Assembly (NCBI RefSeq): GCF_003050865.1
Contig: NZ_QAOK01000016.1
Coordinates: forward strand, 1-64,000
Origin: Nitrosospira multiformis
GTDB taxonomy: Bacteria > Pseudomonadota > Gammaproteobacteria > Burkholderiales > Nitrosomonadaceae
Direction of reading: 5' to 3'
Length of the DNA stretch: 64,000 nt
In this document: piece after piece, positions 18,329 through 27,695 of the stretch
Position numbering within the stretch: the first letter of the stretch is position 1
Layout of the letters: each line of letters starts with the position of its first letter
Made by a program: the position numbers and the translations under genes
Notes under the pieces: model-generated
Database searches by the model: none
Seen by the model: the letters and a program-made list of their open reading frames with translations, nothing else
What the model was told of the DNA's origin: nothing

Positions 18329-18470
18329 GACCACGCTTCTCCCCAGCCTTCCGGAGACAATGTGGTCAAAGGTCTTGCCAGGCACGGAACTGCTTGCACC
18401 ATGACCGGACGGATCAAGTATGTTGATGCAAGCCCTTCAATTCGACGGAAGGAGGCTACTCCCCGATGAC
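18329..18470 (-). promoter_or_regulatory. yybP-ykoY manganese riboswitch
   Basis: The minus strand carries the hallmark GGGGAGTAGC (18464-18455) and the second conserved loop GGCAAGACC (18379-18371), both diagnostic of the yybP-ykoY Mn2+ aptamer, at the expected distance of roughly 75 bases. A further hairpin, GTGGTC with GACCAC (18367-18329), follows and lies just before the ribosome-binding site of the exporter gene, a plausible expression platform. Known riboswitches of this class turn on manganese exporters when Mn2+ is high, matching the GDT1-type gene downstream. Confidence 0.85.
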
Positions 18471-18681
18471 CGGAATATTCTACTTGCCGAATAAAACCTT
18501 GTCCATGCCTCAGGATCTGTTAACAAGCCCTGGTCAAGCCGATGCTCATGTGCAGATAACAACTCTAGCGGAAACCCACCGTGATTCTGCTAAGCTGGAT
18601 TTATATCGTCCATGAACAGGTTTGCAGGAGAAAGCCATTTTGCATTAAATATTTACCAATGAGATGAACGAGGAGTACCCC

Positions 18682-18873
18682 ATGTTCAGAAAGAATCTCC
18701 CACAGCGCGACAGCAGGAGTCTCGAGAACGAGGTCATCCTGGCTGTGATCGCGCTGTACCTATTGCTCGCACTCGTTATGACCGTCGTGCACTACATACA
18801 GCCGTCGGAGCAGATAGCGGCCACATCTTCCATGTCGCCTTCCCATCGGGAAAAAGCCGAAGCAAAAAAATAA
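18682..18873 (+). CDS. Small single-span membrane protein upstream of corA
   Basis: A 63-residue protein beginning MFRKNLPQRDSR, with one hydrophobic helix near residues 18-40 and a polar tail ending EKAEAKK. A strong AGGAGT lies just before the ATG at 18682; an ATG six codons earlier lacks such a site. I do not recognise a family. It sits 44 bases before corA in the same direction and could be a small regulator or partner of that channel; this is inference from position. Confidence 0.65.
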   Translation: MFRKNLPQRDSRSLENEVILAVIALYLLLALVMTVVHYIQPSEQIAATSSMSPSHREKAEAKK

Positions 18874-18917
18874 ACTGAAACCTGTGGTCGTACCACACCA
18901 CAAAAGGAGAGTTCATC

Positions 18918-19889
18918 ATGATTCGCAGTGTTGTGAGGGATAATCACTCACTCTGCGTCATTCACGGCCTGCCGCGGCGGGAGGGCGACGAGCATGTCGT
19001 CTGGCTTGAGATCAATGCGCCAACACCCGAGGACATTGTGTGTCTGAAGCAGCGCTTCGGCATCGATACGACGCCGCAGGCAGGCAGCGTCTCCGATGAT
19101 GGGACCTTCATGTACATGCGCGCCAAACTCCTCCGTCTGGGCAGCAACGGGACGCCGAGCTTTGGCGATGTAACTTTCATGCTGGGCGAGCAACTGGTCG
19201 CGATTCTCTGCCAGGACCCCGACTTCCACCCGTTCGACACCGCATTGCAGCGCATGAATCGCAGGCCGAATCATGCCCGGAATCCGAAATCGATACTTCG
19301 ATTATTGTTGCAGGTGGCCAATGACAGCGCGGATACGGTAATAGATCGTCTAGCGGATGAACTGGAGCGAAGCGCAGAAGAGATTTCCGAAATATCGGAT
19401 GGATATAACGCGCAGGGCAGGGAACTGGGTGTGCCTGACCTGATAGAGACCATGCAAGATCTGAATGAAAAGGAAGATATTATTTCGCGCTGCCTGGAAG
19501 CGCAGTTGTCGCTGGCGCGCACCGTGCGTTACTTGAGTGGGGAGATCGATAATGTGGCGGAGGCAGAGCTGCAGGTATTGACCACGGAACTGGCCGAAGA
19601 CGTGGCCGGCGTAAAGGAGCATGCCTACTTCGAGCACGAGAAGGTGCGATATCTGCAGAATGCGGTTACGAATATTCTCAACATCAAGCAGAACCAGATC
19701 GTCAAGGTCTTCACCATCATCACCGCAGTCTTCCTGCCGCCCACGCTGGTGGGCACCTTTTACGGCATGAACTTCGCTGTAATGCCGGAACTCGCGTGGG
19801 AATACGGATTCATCTATTCAATGGGCCTGACGGTATCGGCTGCGCTGCTGCCACTTATATATATAAAACGCAAGGGATGGTTGCGGTGA
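18918..19889 (+). CDS. corA: CorA-family magnesium/divalent cation channel
   Basis: A 323-residue protein. The first ~250 residues form the cytoplasmic funnel with a long helix (VRYLQNAVTNILNIKQNQIVKV), followed by two helices near the C-terminus separated by the selectivity motif G-M-N at residues 283-285. The basic tail YIKRKGWLR is typical. Family members pass Mg2+, Co2+, Ni2+ or Zn2+ (ZntB subgroup); the exact ion cannot be told from sequence. A good AAAGGAGAG precedes the ATG. Confidence 0.92.
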   Translation: MIRSVVRDNHSLCVIHGLPRREGDEHVVWLEINAPTPEDIVCLKQRFGIDTTPQAGSVSDDGTFMYMRAKLLRLGSNGTPSFGDVTFMLGEQLVAILCQDPDFHPFDTALQRMNRRPNHARNPKSILRLLLQVANDSADTVIDRLADELERSAEEISEISDGYNAQGRELGVPDLIETMQDLNEKEDIISRCLEAQLSLARTVRYLSGEIDNVAEAELQVLTTELAEDVAGVKEHAYFEHEKVRYLQNAVTNILNIKQNQIVKVFTIITAVFLPPTLVGTFYGMNFAVMPELAWEYGFIYSMGLTVSAALLPLIYIKRKGWLR

Positions 19890-20066
19890 GATTGCGACCA
19901 TATGCAACACGGAGACAACAGGATGATTCGCGGAACTCCAAAACCGCATTTTCAGTCTATCGCGGCAAGTGGACATTTCTTTGCTATATTGGACTTGCAA
20001 AAAGAATAAAAAGACGACTGCTTGAAGAGGGCTAAGCGGGACCCCACATAGAAAGGAGAAAATCTC

Positions 20067-20531
20067 ATGAAGAAGCTTCTGATCGCATCTGCTTTAAGCT
20101 TCGGCCTGGTTTCAATCGGCGCCCTTGCTCAGGAGGAAACGGAAGCCATAGGGAAGCCGGGCGACCCCAATCAGGTTTCCCGGATCGTTGAAATAACTGC
20201 GGTGGATAACCGCTTCAAACCTGACGAGATCAAGGTGAAACAAGGTGAAACCATAAAATTTCTGATCACGAACCTAGGCAAGAAAAAGCACGAGATGATG
20301 ATCGGCACTGCGGAAGAAATTGATAAGCATGGTAAAATGCTGAAAAAACACCCTGACCATGCGCATCCGGACCAGCCGGATATGGTCTCGATCGAGCCGG
20401 GCAAGACCGGGGAGCTGGTGTGGCATTTCACGGAAGCAGGCGTAGTGGATTTTGCCTGCCCGCTGCCCGGCCACTTCAAAGGTATGAATTTCCCAGGTAT
20501 GAAAGGCACAATCACAGTAGGAGCGAAATGA
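20067..20531 (+). CDS. Periplasmic cupredoxin
   Basis: A 154-residue type-1 copper protein. A signal peptide covers residues 1-21 (cleavage after GALA). Copper ligands are visible as His75 (KKKHEMM), Cys131, His136 and Met140 (CPLPGHFKGM). A His/Asp-rich stretch (KKHPDHAHPDQPD) between them may hold extra metal. Its stop overlaps the start of the DUF411 gene (ATGA), and a cytochrome c gene follows, so the three form a copper-related operon. Role as electron carrier or copper-resistance protein is not settled by sequence. Confidence 0.9.
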   Translation: MKKLLIASALSFGLVSIGALAQEETEAIGKPGDPNQVSRIVEITAVDNRFKPDEIKVKQGETIKFLITNLGKKKHEMMIGTAEEIDKHGKMLKKHPDHAHPDQPDMVSIEPGKTGELVWHFTEAGVVDFACPLPGHFKGMNFPGMKGTITVGAK

Positions 20532-21001
20532 AAATATCGAGACATGCAGTATTGGCTGGAATCATGTTTGCTGCCTTTGCGGGCGGCGCTTATGCTTCCG
20601 CAACAGTTGACGTTTACAAAAGTTCCACCTGCAAGTGCTGCGCGAAGTGGGTCGATCATATGCGTGCCAATGGATTTACCGTGAATACACATGATGTAGG
20701 CAACAAGGAAGCCCGTGAGCAGGCGGGCATCGCCCCTGTACTCGGTTCATGTCACACCGCGCTGGTCGACGGCTATGCAATTGAAGGACACGTGCCTGCA
20801 CAAGATGTCAAACGACTTCTCAAGGAGCGTCCCAGCGCCATCGGTCTGACCGCTCCCGGCATGCCGCATGGTTCCCCTGGAATGGAAGGCGAGCGTAACG
20901 ATCCATACGATGTACTTCTGATTAACAAACAGGGGGTCACATCGATTTACAGCCGTCATCTTCCCTCTGATCCGAAAACATCTGTGATGAGACTCAAATG
21001 A
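20528..21001 (+). CDS. DUF411 periplasmic metal-binding protein
   Basis: A 157-residue protein with a signal peptide (cut near AYA, residue 23) followed by VDVYKSSTCKCCAKWVDHM, where Cys35, Cys37 and Cys38 form the family's metal-binding cluster. The second half holds GHVPAQDVKRLL and the PGMPHGSPGME motif. DUF411 proteins often accompany copper-resistance genes and probably bind Cu(I). The ATG at 20528 overlaps the cupredoxin stop codon. Confidence 0.9.
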   Translation: MKISRHAVLAGIMFAAFAGGAYASATVDVYKSSTCKCCAKWVDHMRANGFTVNTHDVGNKEAREQAGIAPVLGSCHTALVDGYAIEGHVPAQDVKRLLKERPSAIGLTAPGMPHGSPGMEGERNDPYDVLLINKQGVTSIYSRHLPSDPKTSVMRLK

Positions 21002-21120
21002 GGAGCTTCAGATCATCGAGCGATAGCGAGGTATGCGATAAGAAGCTCGCGAGTCCCGGCATTCCGGGCAGTAGCCGTGGCGATAACCGGAAAAGTGACA
21101 GACATGAGAGTCGGACAATC

Positions 21121-21699
21121 ATGAATATGCGGTTACTGCTCCTGGCAAGCATGACGATTGGACTGATCGCGGGATGCGGCGAGCCGAAGCAGCTCGCCAC
21201 GCCACCTTCCGCCACGGAGACTGCGCCACCCGAGACGCCGTCCGCACCTTCCGCACCGCCTGCTGCCGAGTCCAGTACGGTTCCGGCTGAACCCACCCCA
21301 CCTGCCGCTGCTAAGGTGGAGCCGCCTAAAAACCTCGCCGCACGCAAGCTGGCGCCGGAAAGAATCAAGCGCGGTGAAGAGACTTATCGAAAGAATTGTG
21401 CAAGTTGTCACGGACCGAACGGTGAAGCCACGTCAGGTTGGCGTACTCCGGGACCGGACGGGCGGTATCCTCCACCGCCATTGGATGGCAGTGCTCACGC
21501 CTGGCATCACTCTACGGAAACGTTGGAAAAGATGATTCAGGATGGCAGCGTGGATGGCGCTATGCCTGCCTGGAAGGGAAAACTGACAGACCAGCAGATC
21601 GGGGACGTGATCGTCTGGATCAAATCGCTCTGGCCCGATGAGGTTTATGATATCTGGTACAAGGAAATCGAAAACAAGCCACAGCCGAAGCAGAATTAA
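21121..21699 (+). CDS. c-type cytochrome lipoprotein
   Basis: A 192-residue protein with a lipoprotein-type signal (IAGC, Cys19), a Pro/Ala/Thr-rich linker of about 45 residues that would reach across the periplasm, and one class I cytochrome c domain with the haem motif CASCH at 93-97 and a Met ligand in DGAMPAW. I start at 21121 because it places the signal at the N-terminus; the frame is open back to 20998 where an ATG overlaps the DUF411 stop. Likely electron partner of the cupredoxin. Confidence 0.85.
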   Translation: MNMRLLLLASMTIGLIAGCGEPKQLATPPSATETAPPETPSAPSAPPAAESSTVPAEPTPPAAAKVEPPKNLAARKLAPERIKRGEETYRKNCASCHGPNGEATSGWRTPGPDGRYPPPPLDGSAHAWHHSTETLEKMIQDGSVDGAMPAWKGKLTDQQIGDVIVWIKSLWPDEVYDIWYKEIENKPQPKQN

Positions 21700-21718
21700 G
21701 CGCTGACAGGCGAAGAAT

Positions 21719-21758
21719 GGGGTTAAGGATGAGGGCTGAAAGCCTTAACCCTTAACCC
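21719..21758 (+). terminator. Hairpin at the end of the copper operon
   Basis: GGGTTAAGG at 21720-21728 pairs with CCTTAACCC at 21743-21751 (and a second overlapping copy to 21758), with an inner GGCT/AGCC pair. No T-run follows, so it may stabilise the mRNA end or need a factor to terminate. Confidence 0.45.
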
Positions 21759-21976
21759 GATGGCATGATCTGAATCGATGGCCGAAATTCGCTGGATTGC
21801 TATGCTCCAGCCCATCCTGCCTTAGCTGTTTCTTCTGTCTCTTATCTTCGCTACCTTTGCCGGATTCTGGATCAATCCTGAATGATGAGGTGCCGAGTGA
21901 CGGACGTGCGTACGCGCTCAAGAGCATGAACGAGAGTAGCGGCGCACAAGTCCCTCTGCGAGCACCTATGGAGAAA

Positions 21977-22006
21977 GGAACCGTTGGAGATCTGCTCAGC
22001 GGTTCC
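21977..22006 (-). terminator. Terminator of the rpsP-rimM-trmD-rplS operon
   Basis: GGAACCGCTG and CAACGGTTCC (minus strand) pair over ten positions with a ten-base loop, followed by TTTCTCC. It lies 31 bases beyond the rplS stop. Confidence 0.65.
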
Positions 22007-22036
22007 TTGAAGCCGGCTTAATGCCGGTTTAATGGC

Positions 22037-22444
22037 TTAGGCCTGCTCGATCTTTTGCATTCCGTTTTCAGCCTTCCTGGCTGAAGCGCGAGCCGGCAGT
22101 TTTTCCCGAATGCGAGCAGATTTGCCGGAGCGATCGCGGAGATAATAAAGCTTGGCGCGCCGGACCGCCCCACGGCGCTTGATCTCTATGCTCGCAATCA
22201 GGGGAGAATAGGTCTGAAACGTTCTTTCCACTCCCTCGCCGCTCGATACCTTGCGCACGGTAAAGGCAGAATTGAGACCACGGTTACGCTTGGCAATGAC
22301 GGTACCCTCGTACGCCTGAATGCGTTTTCGGTCTCCTTCCACCACCTTGACGTTGACGACGACCGTATCTCCAGGGGCAAAATCGGGAATTGTCTTGCCC
22401 AGGCGGCTGATTTCTTCGCTTTCAAGTTGCTCGATCAGATTCAT
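22037..22444 (-). CDS. rplS: 50S ribosomal protein L19
   Basis: A 135-residue large-subunit protein at the subunit interface. The family blocks [43 protein letters not shown] and [11 protein letters not shown] are complete. The start is the ATG at 22444 ([11 protein letters not shown]) preceded by AGGAGT; the frame is open further upstream but unlike L19. The C-terminus is about 20 residues longer than in E. coli. Last gene of the rpsP operon. Confidence 0.97.
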   Translation of the reverse strand: MNLIEQLESEEISRLGKTIPDFAPGDTVVVNVKVVEGDRKRIQAYEGTVIAKRNRGLNSAFTVRKVSSGEGVERTFQTYSPLIASIEIKRRGAVRRAKLYYLRDRSGKSARIREKLPARASARKAENGMQKIEQA

Positions 22445-22498
22445 TTCGTGACTCCTTGCCTTATATTCCTTGCGTTTCGGTAACTTCCAATTTGGCAC

Positions 22499-23269
22499 TC
22501 AATTCGCTTCGTATGCGTGCTGGAATTCTTCCAGCAACTTGCGCTCTTCCGCGGTGAGACCCTTCTCCATTTTCAATGCCAGCAGGTCAGGCCGCCGCAA
22601 CCATGTTCTCCCCAGGGACTGCTGTAACCGCCAGCGTTCAATCCTGGCGTGATTTCCGGACAATAAAACCTCGGGCACTACGCTTCCCCGATAGACCTCC
22701 GGCCGGGTGTAGTGGGGAAAATCCAGCAAACCTGCTGTAAAGGAATCCTGATTCGCGGATTCCGGATCTCCCAATACGCCGGGCAACTGCCGCACCAGAC
22801 AATCCATGAGCACCATCGACGCCAGCTCACCGCCGGATACGACATAATCTCCTATGGAAATCTCATAGTCCACCTGACGTTCGATCAGCCGCTCATCCAC
22901 TCCTTCATAACGGCCTGCCAGCAGCACCAATGCGGGCAATTCGCTTAATTCCATCACCACGTCCTGGTTCAGGGGTCTTCCCTGAGGTGACAGATAAATC
23001 ACTTTCGTATTACTGATACCACAGGCTCTTTGCCTTTCCCTGGCAGCGGCTATCGCTTTTTCCAGGGGCTCCGCCAGCATTACCATGCCGGGTCCGCCGC
23101 CATAAGGACGGTCGTCCACCCTGCGATAATTGTCCTCGGTAAATTCGCGCGGATTCCAGGTATACAGGCGATAAATGGCATTTTCATTTGCCCGCCCGGT
23201 TACCCCGTACCTGGTTACAGCGTTGAACATTTCGGGGAACAGAGTGATAACGTCGAAATTGAACGTCAT
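22499..23269 (-). CDS. trmD: tRNA (guanine-N1-)-methyltransferase
   Basis: Methylates G37 of tRNAs that read CNN codons, preventing frameshifts. The 256 residues begin [15 protein letters not shown]; the trefoil-knot SAM-binding region shows [13 protein letters not shown] and the GDYVVSGGE motif. Start ATG at 23269, three bases before the rimM stop, instead of a start seven codons earlier that would overlap rimM. Standard rpsP-rimM-trmD-rplS order. Confidence 0.97.
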   Translation of the reverse strand: MTFNFDVITLFPEMFNAVTRYGVTGRANENAIYRLYTWNPREFTEDNYRRVDDRPYGGGPGMVMLAEPLEKAIAAARERQRACGISNTKVIYLSPQGRPLNQDVVMELSELPALVLLAGRYEGVDERLIERQVDYEISIGDYVVSGGELASMVLMDCLVRQLPGVLGDPESANQDSFTAGLLDFPHYTRPEVYRGSVVPEVLLSGNHARIERWRLQQSLGRTWLRRPDLLALKMEKGLTAEERKLLEEFQHAYEAN

Positions 23270-23271
23270 AA

Positions 23272-23832
23272 TCAGTAGTCCAGACCCCAATCCGCCGTAA
23301 TCCGGCCCGCCGCCAGATCGACTTTGATGATTACCTGGTCAATGAAAGGTATCAGTCTTTCGGTTTCTCCCGGGTTTCGCACCTGAAGCACATCGTTCGC
23401 TCCGGTTTCCAGCAGCCCTGCCACCTTACCCAGCGCCTCACCCTGCAGATTGATGACCGCAAGCCCGATGAGATCCGACCAGTAATAACCTTCCTCGCCG
23501 CTCTCCGGTAATGCCGGCAACAGCCTGCGGGGAATGGCGATCTTCAGTCCCTTCAGTCGGGCAGCCGCGTCGCGATCCGCACATCGTTCAAGTGAGGCCA
23601 GCAATACGCTCCCGTGAACCCCGCCCTCGATCACTTTGAATTTGTGCCATTTGCCGCCCTCGCTGCCCAGCCACCAGTCCGGGTAATCCAGCAAGCCATT
23701 CACATATTCAGTATAGGGAAAAACCTTGATCCAGCCGCCTACCCCATATGGACCGGTAACGCGGCCCATTATCACCATTGGTTCGGTGGATTGGTCCGGT
23801 TCAGCTTCCTGCGACTTCTTGCCTGGAATCAA
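23272..23832 (-). CDS. rimM: Ribosome maturation factor RimM
   Basis: Assists maturation of the 30S head by binding S19. The 186-residue protein has the N-terminal barrel ([18 protein letters not shown]) and the C-terminal PRC-barrel ([28 protein letters not shown]). With the ATG at 23832 the gene overlaps rpsP by 32 bases and has an 18-residue polar leader; the ATG at codon 19 may be the real start. Confidence 0.95.
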   Translation of the reverse strand: MIPGKKSQEAEPDQSTEPMVIMGRVTGPYGVGGWIKVFPYTEYVNGLLDYPDWWLGSEGGKWHKFKVIEGGVHGSVLLASLERCADRDAAARLKGLKIAIPRRLLPALPESGEEGYYWSDLIGLAVINLQGEALGKVAGLLETGANDVLQVRNPGETERLIPFIDQVIIKVDLAAGRITADWGLDY

Positions 23833-24064
23833 ACTGCTTGATCAGCTTTTTCACGGTATCTGACGGCTGCGCACCTTTTGATTGCCAATAGGTGACGCGA
23901 TCCAGCTTGACGCGAAGCGATTCCTCACCCTCGGCTGCCCGCGGGTTATAAAAACCGACACGCTCGATAAACTTGCCATCACGCGCATTGCGTGAATCTG
24001 CTACGACCATATTGAAAAACGGGCGTTTTTTTGCGCCGCCTCGCGCCAGTCGAATAATGACCAT
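23801..24064 (-). CDS. rpsP: 30S ribosomal protein S16
   Basis: An 87-residue small-subunit assembly protein with the family start [17 protein letters not shown] and blocks [21 protein letters not shown] and [17 protein letters not shown] in parts. First gene of the ribosomal/tRNA-modification operon. The long overlap with rimM suggests either translational coupling or an internal rimM start. Confidence 0.97.
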   Translation of the reverse strand: MVIIRLARGGAKKRPFFNMVVADSRNARDGKFIERVGFYNPRAAEGEESLRVKLDRVTYWQSKGAQPSDTVKKLIKQFDSRQEVAGS

Positions 24065-24103
24065 GTAAATTGCCTATGGAGGTCCAAAATCGAAAAGGGT
24101 GTG

Positions 24104-24133
24104 ATTTTACGGCAATTTTCAGGGGTTTAGCAA
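24104..24133 (-). promoter_or_regulatory. Predicted sigma-70 promoter of the rpsP operon
   Basis: On the minus strand TTGCTA and TAAAAT are 18 bases apart, about 40 bases upstream of the rpsP start, in the 108-base gap between polA and rpsP. Confidence 0.55.
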
Positions 24134-24172
24134 GCAATACTTCTCCCCTTCCCGCTCTTTTCACCCCTGTGT

Positions 24173-26890
24173 TCAGTGCGCCTGCTCCCAGTTTGACCCG
24201 ATGCCTACCTCCACCAATAACGGGACCTGAAGTTGCGCCACGTTGCCCATGAGCCGCGGCAGCTCGCGCTTTATCGTCTCGATTTCATTTTCCGGCACTT
24301 CCAATACCAGCTCGTCATGGACCTGCATGATGAGTTTGCTGCGCAGGTCATGCCGCCGCAGCCAGTCATGCACTTCTATCATCGCAAGCTTGATGATATC
24401 CGCGGCAGTACCCTGCATGGGCGCATTGATCGCTGCGCGTTCTGCCGCCTGTCTGCGCATGCCGTTGGCACTGTTGATCTCCGACAGCCACAGGCGCCGC
24501 CCCAGGACAGTCTCCACGTAGCGGTTTTCCCTTGCGGTTTTTCGCGTCCGCTGCATGTAGTCCGCCACTCCCGGATAGCGGGCAAAGTAGCGGTCCATAT
24601 AGGCTCTGGCCGCGGCCCGCTCGATGCCTAGTTGCGTCGAGAGTCCGAATTCCGACATGCCGTAGATGAGGCCGAAATTGATGATTTTTGCATATCTGCG
24701 CTGTTCGCTGCTCACTGTTTCCAGGGGAACACCGAATATCTCGGAGCCCGTGGCGCGATGGATGTCTTCTCCTTGGGCGAAGGCCTTGAGCAGGCCGGCA
24801 TCCTGAGATATGTGCGCCATGATGCGTAACTCGATCTGTGAATAATCTGCGGAAACAATACTGTGCCCAGCCGGCGCGATGAATGCTTCCCGGATACGCC
24901 GCCCCTCGGCAGTGCGAATGGGTATGTTCTGCAGGTTCGGTTCGTTACTGGCCAGCCTGCCCGTTACCGCGACGGCCTGGGCATAATTCGTGTGCACTCT
25001 TCCAGTGATGGGATGCACCATGCGCGGCAGCTTGTCGGTGTAAGTCGACTTGAGTTTGGCAAGCCCGCGATAATCCAGCAGAGCCCTGGCGAGCGGATAA
25101 TCGAGTGCGAGTTTTTGCAGCACATCTTCGTCGGTGGAAGGAACGCCGCTCGGTGTTTTTTTTATGACAGGCAGCTTGAGTCTGTCAAACAGGATTTCCT
25201 GAATCTGTTTGGGTGAATTCAGGTTGAATGGCAGCCCGGCAATTGTGCAGGCGCGCTCCTCCAACGCCAGCATTTTCTCGCCGAGCTCGCGGCTTTGCGT
25301 TTCCAGCAATTTGAGATCCAGCAGCACGCCGTTGCGCTCCATCTCGAACAAGACATCCATCACGGGCATTTCCAGCGTGCGATAGATATGACCGAGCTTT
25401 GCATCCTTGCCAACTTCAGCATACAGATGCTGGTGCAGCTGCAGCGTGATATCCGCATCCTCGGCCGCATATTGCGCAGCGCGTTCGATATCCACCTGCT
25501 CGAAACCTATTCGGGCCGCTCCCTTGCCAGTGACTTCATCATAGCTGATGGTTTTGATCCCCAGATGCCGCAGCGCAAGGTTGTCCATATCGTGCGGGCG
25601 ATGGGATTCAAAGACATAGGATTGCAGCAGCGTGTCGTGAACGATTCCTTTCAACCCGATACCGTAGTTGGCGAACACGTGCCTGTCAAACTTCAGGTTC
25701 TGTCCCAGTTTCGGAGCGGCGGCGTCTGTCAGCCAGGGTTTGAGCTTTTCGAGTACAAAATCGAGCGACAACTGGCTGGGAGCGCCGGCATAACGATGCC
25801 CCAGCGGTACATATCCCCCTTGATGCGGTTCCACGGAAAACGAGATACCCACCAGCTCGGCACGCATCGGATCGAGCCCGGTCGTTTCGGTGTCGAGCGA
25901 AACGACCGGCGCGGCGGCGATTCGCATCATCCACTCATCAAGCTGCTCCGGGGTAAGAATGGCCTGATAATCAGCCTGCACCAAATTCGAGCCTGCTTGG
26001 GCTGAACCTGCAGAAAGCGCATCAGCGCCTCCTCCCGCCTGGGATTCCTGTTGCAGCTCGCGCAACCAGCTCTTGAAATCCAGCCGCTCGTACAACTCTG
26101 CGAGCTTTACTGTATTTAGGGGCTGGGGTCCGAGATCATGCAGGCTGACCGGCAACGAAACATCGCACTTGATGGAGAGCAGCTGCCGTGATCTGCTCAA
26201 CCAGTCCAGTGCATTGCGCAGATTCTCCCCGATCACGCCGCCTATTTCGTGAGCGTGGACAATCAGGTTGTCGAGCGTCCCATATTGGTTGAGCCACTTC
26301 ACCGCGGTTTTCGGTCCCACTTTCGCCACGCCCGGAATGTTGTCGACCGCGTCGCCCACCAGTGCCAGATAGTCGAGCATGCGTTCCGGGGATACGCCGA
26401 AACGGCCGAGCACACCGGCTTCGTCGAGTGTTTCATTCGTCATGGTATTGACGAGAGTCACCCGTGGGTTCACCAGTTGTGCAATATCCTTGTCGCCAGT
26501 CGAAATGATGCAGCGCATGTTCTCGCATTCCGCCTGCTTGACCAGCGTGCCGATCACATCGTCTGCCTCTACCCCTTCCACAGAGAGCATCGGCCATCCC
26601 ATCGCATTGATGCATTCCAGGAGCGGCGCGATCTGGGTGGCAAGCTCGTCGGGCATGGGTGGCCGGTTCGCCTTGTACTCGGCATAGAGCTCGTCGCGGA
26701 AAGTCTTGCCTTTTGCATCAAATACGCAAGCGCTATAATCGGCCTGATAATCCTTGTGCAAGCGACGCAGCATATTCAGCACGCCATAGACTGCACCGGT
26801 CGGCTCGTTATTGCGGTTGCGAAAATCGGGCAGCGCGTGGAAAGCGCGATACAGATAAGATGAACCATCGACCAGCAGTAGTGTTTTCAT
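24173..26890 (-). CDS. polA: DNA polymerase I
   Basis: A 905-residue repair and Okazaki-processing polymerase with all three domains: 5'-3' exonuclease (about 1-290, with SSYLYRAFHALP and VVGDAVDNIPGV-like block), proofreading exonuclease (about 315-500; SLDTETTGLDP keeps the acidic metal ligands), and the polymerase domain with SADYSQIELRIMAH, the O-helix around RRYAKIINFGLIYGMS, and MQVHDELVLEVP. Length and motifs are those of an intact family A enzyme. Divergent from the LOG-family gene by 21 bases. Confidence 0.98.
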   Translation of the reverse strand: MKTLLLVDGSSYLYRAFHALPDFRNRNNEPTGAVYGVLNMLRRLHKDYQADYSACVFDAKGKTFRDELYAEYKANRPPMPDELATQIAPLLECINAMGWPMLSVEGVEADDVIGTLVKQAECENMRCIISTGDKDIAQLVNPRVTLVNTMTNETLDEAGVLGRFGVSPERMLDYLALVGDAVDNIPGVAKVGPKTAVKWLNQYGTLDNLIVHAHEIGGVIGENLRNALDWLSRSRQLLSIKCDVSLPVSLHDLGPQPLNTVKLAELYERLDFKSWLRELQQESQAGGGADALSAGSAQAGSNLVQADYQAILTPEQLDEWMMRIAAAPVVSLDTETTGLDPMRAELVGISFSVEPHQGGYVPLGHRYAGAPSQLSLDFVLEKLKPWLTDAAAPKLGQNLKFDRHVFANYGIGLKGIVHDTLLQSYVFESHRPHDMDNLALRHLGIKTISYDEVTGKGAARIGFEQVDIERAAQYAAEDADITLQLHQHLYAEVGKDAKLGHIYRTLEMPVMDVLFEMERNGVLLDLKLLETQSRELGEKMLALEERACTIAGLPFNLNSPKQIQEILFDRLKLPVIKKTPSGVPSTDEDVLQKLALDYPLARALLDYRGLAKLKSTYTDKLPRMVHPITGRVHTNYAQAVAVTGRLASNEPNLQNIPIRTAEGRRIREAFIAPAGHSIVSADYSQIELRIMAHISQDAGLLKAFAQGEDIHRATGSEIFGVPLETVSSEQRRYAKIINFGLIYGMSEFGLSTQLGIERAAARAYMDRYFARYPGVADYMQRTRKTARENRYVETVLGRRLWLSEINSANGMRRQAAERAAINAPMQGTAADIIKLAMIEVHDWLRRHDLRSKLIMQVHDELVLEVPENEIETIKRELPRLMGNVAQLQVPLLVEVGIGSNWEQAH

Positions 26891-26911
26891 TTAACTTCCA
26901 AAGGTTTTCCG

Positions 26912-27640
26912 ATGAGCCTGAAAAACAAAGCAGCCCGTACCATGACAAACGATTTCCGGGAGAAGGCATGGTCAGGGCGTGAATCCTGGCGCGTGTTCGG
27001 GATTATGGCAGAATTTGTCGAGGCAACGGAACGCCTCCACGCCGTCATGCCCGCGGTCAGCATTTTCGGCAGTGCCCGCACCCTTCCTGATCATCCCTAC
27101 TATGAGTTAACTGAACAGATTGCACGGCAACTCTCTGATGCAGGCTTTTCCGTCATTTCCGGTGGAGGCCCGGGCATCATGGAAGCCGCGAACAAGGGGG
27201 CCTATTATGGCGAATCTCCCAGTATTGGATTGAATATTCAGCTGCCGCACGAACAGCACCGGAATGTTTATCAGGACGTCAGCCAGACGTTTCGCCATTT
27301 TTTTGCGCGCAAATACATGTTCGTCAAACTCGCGACAGCCTATGTGGTGCTGCCCGGCGGATTCGGCACGCTGGACGAACTGATGGAAGCGCTGACACTG
27401 GTCCAGACCGGGAAGACGCGCAGAATGCCCATTATCCTGGTTCGTTCGGATTTCTGGCGCGGCATGCTCGAGTGGCTACAGAACGTGCTCGTTGCGGAAG
27501 GCATGATCGCCCCGGAAGATATGGACCTGATCCAGGTAATCGACGAACCGGCGGAGGTGGTGGATGCGATATTCAAGTATTACGAGACGCGCGGCTTCGA
27601 GCCTTCCGCCGCCGAACGGGAAATTCAACTCAATCTATAA
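26912..27640 (+). CDS. LOG-family protein (nucleotide phosphoribohydrolase-like)
   Basis: A 242-residue Rossmann-fold protein. The family motif PGGFGTLDEL is clear, with the preceding SGGGPGIMEAANKGA nucleotide-binding loop. LOG proteins release the base from nucleoside 5'-monophosphates, such as cytokinin ribosides; in bacteria the physiological substrate is uncertain. Only 21 bases separate its start from that of polA on the other strand, so the promoters must overlap the coding sequences or be very compact. Confidence 0.88.
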   Translation: MSLKNKAARTMTNDFREKAWSGRESWRVFGIMAEFVEATERLHAVMPAVSIFGSARTLPDHPYYELTEQIARQLSDAGFSVISGGGPGIMEAANKGAYYGESPSIGLNIQLPHEQHRNVYQDVSQTFRHFFARKYMFVKLATAYVVLPGGFGTLDELMEALTLVQTGKTRRMPIILVRSDFWRGMLEWLQNVLVAEGMIAPEDMDLIQVIDEPAEVVDAIFKYYETRGFEPSAAEREIQLNL

Positions 27641-27695
27641 CAGCTAGGGCATTTCGGATAGAATGGCGTATTGACCTGACCCGCCGGGAGGCGCC

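Larger units (their letters stand above)
21700..22036. other. Convergent intergenic region after cytochrome c and rplS
   Basis: Apart from two hairpins listed separately, nothing convincing is seen. A 74-codon frame lies here but has no ribosome-binding site and no family resemblance. Confidence 0.5.

Noticed and set aside
21797-22021. 74-codon frame downstream of cytochrome c
   Set aside because: Covers the rplS terminator and has no ribosome-binding site.
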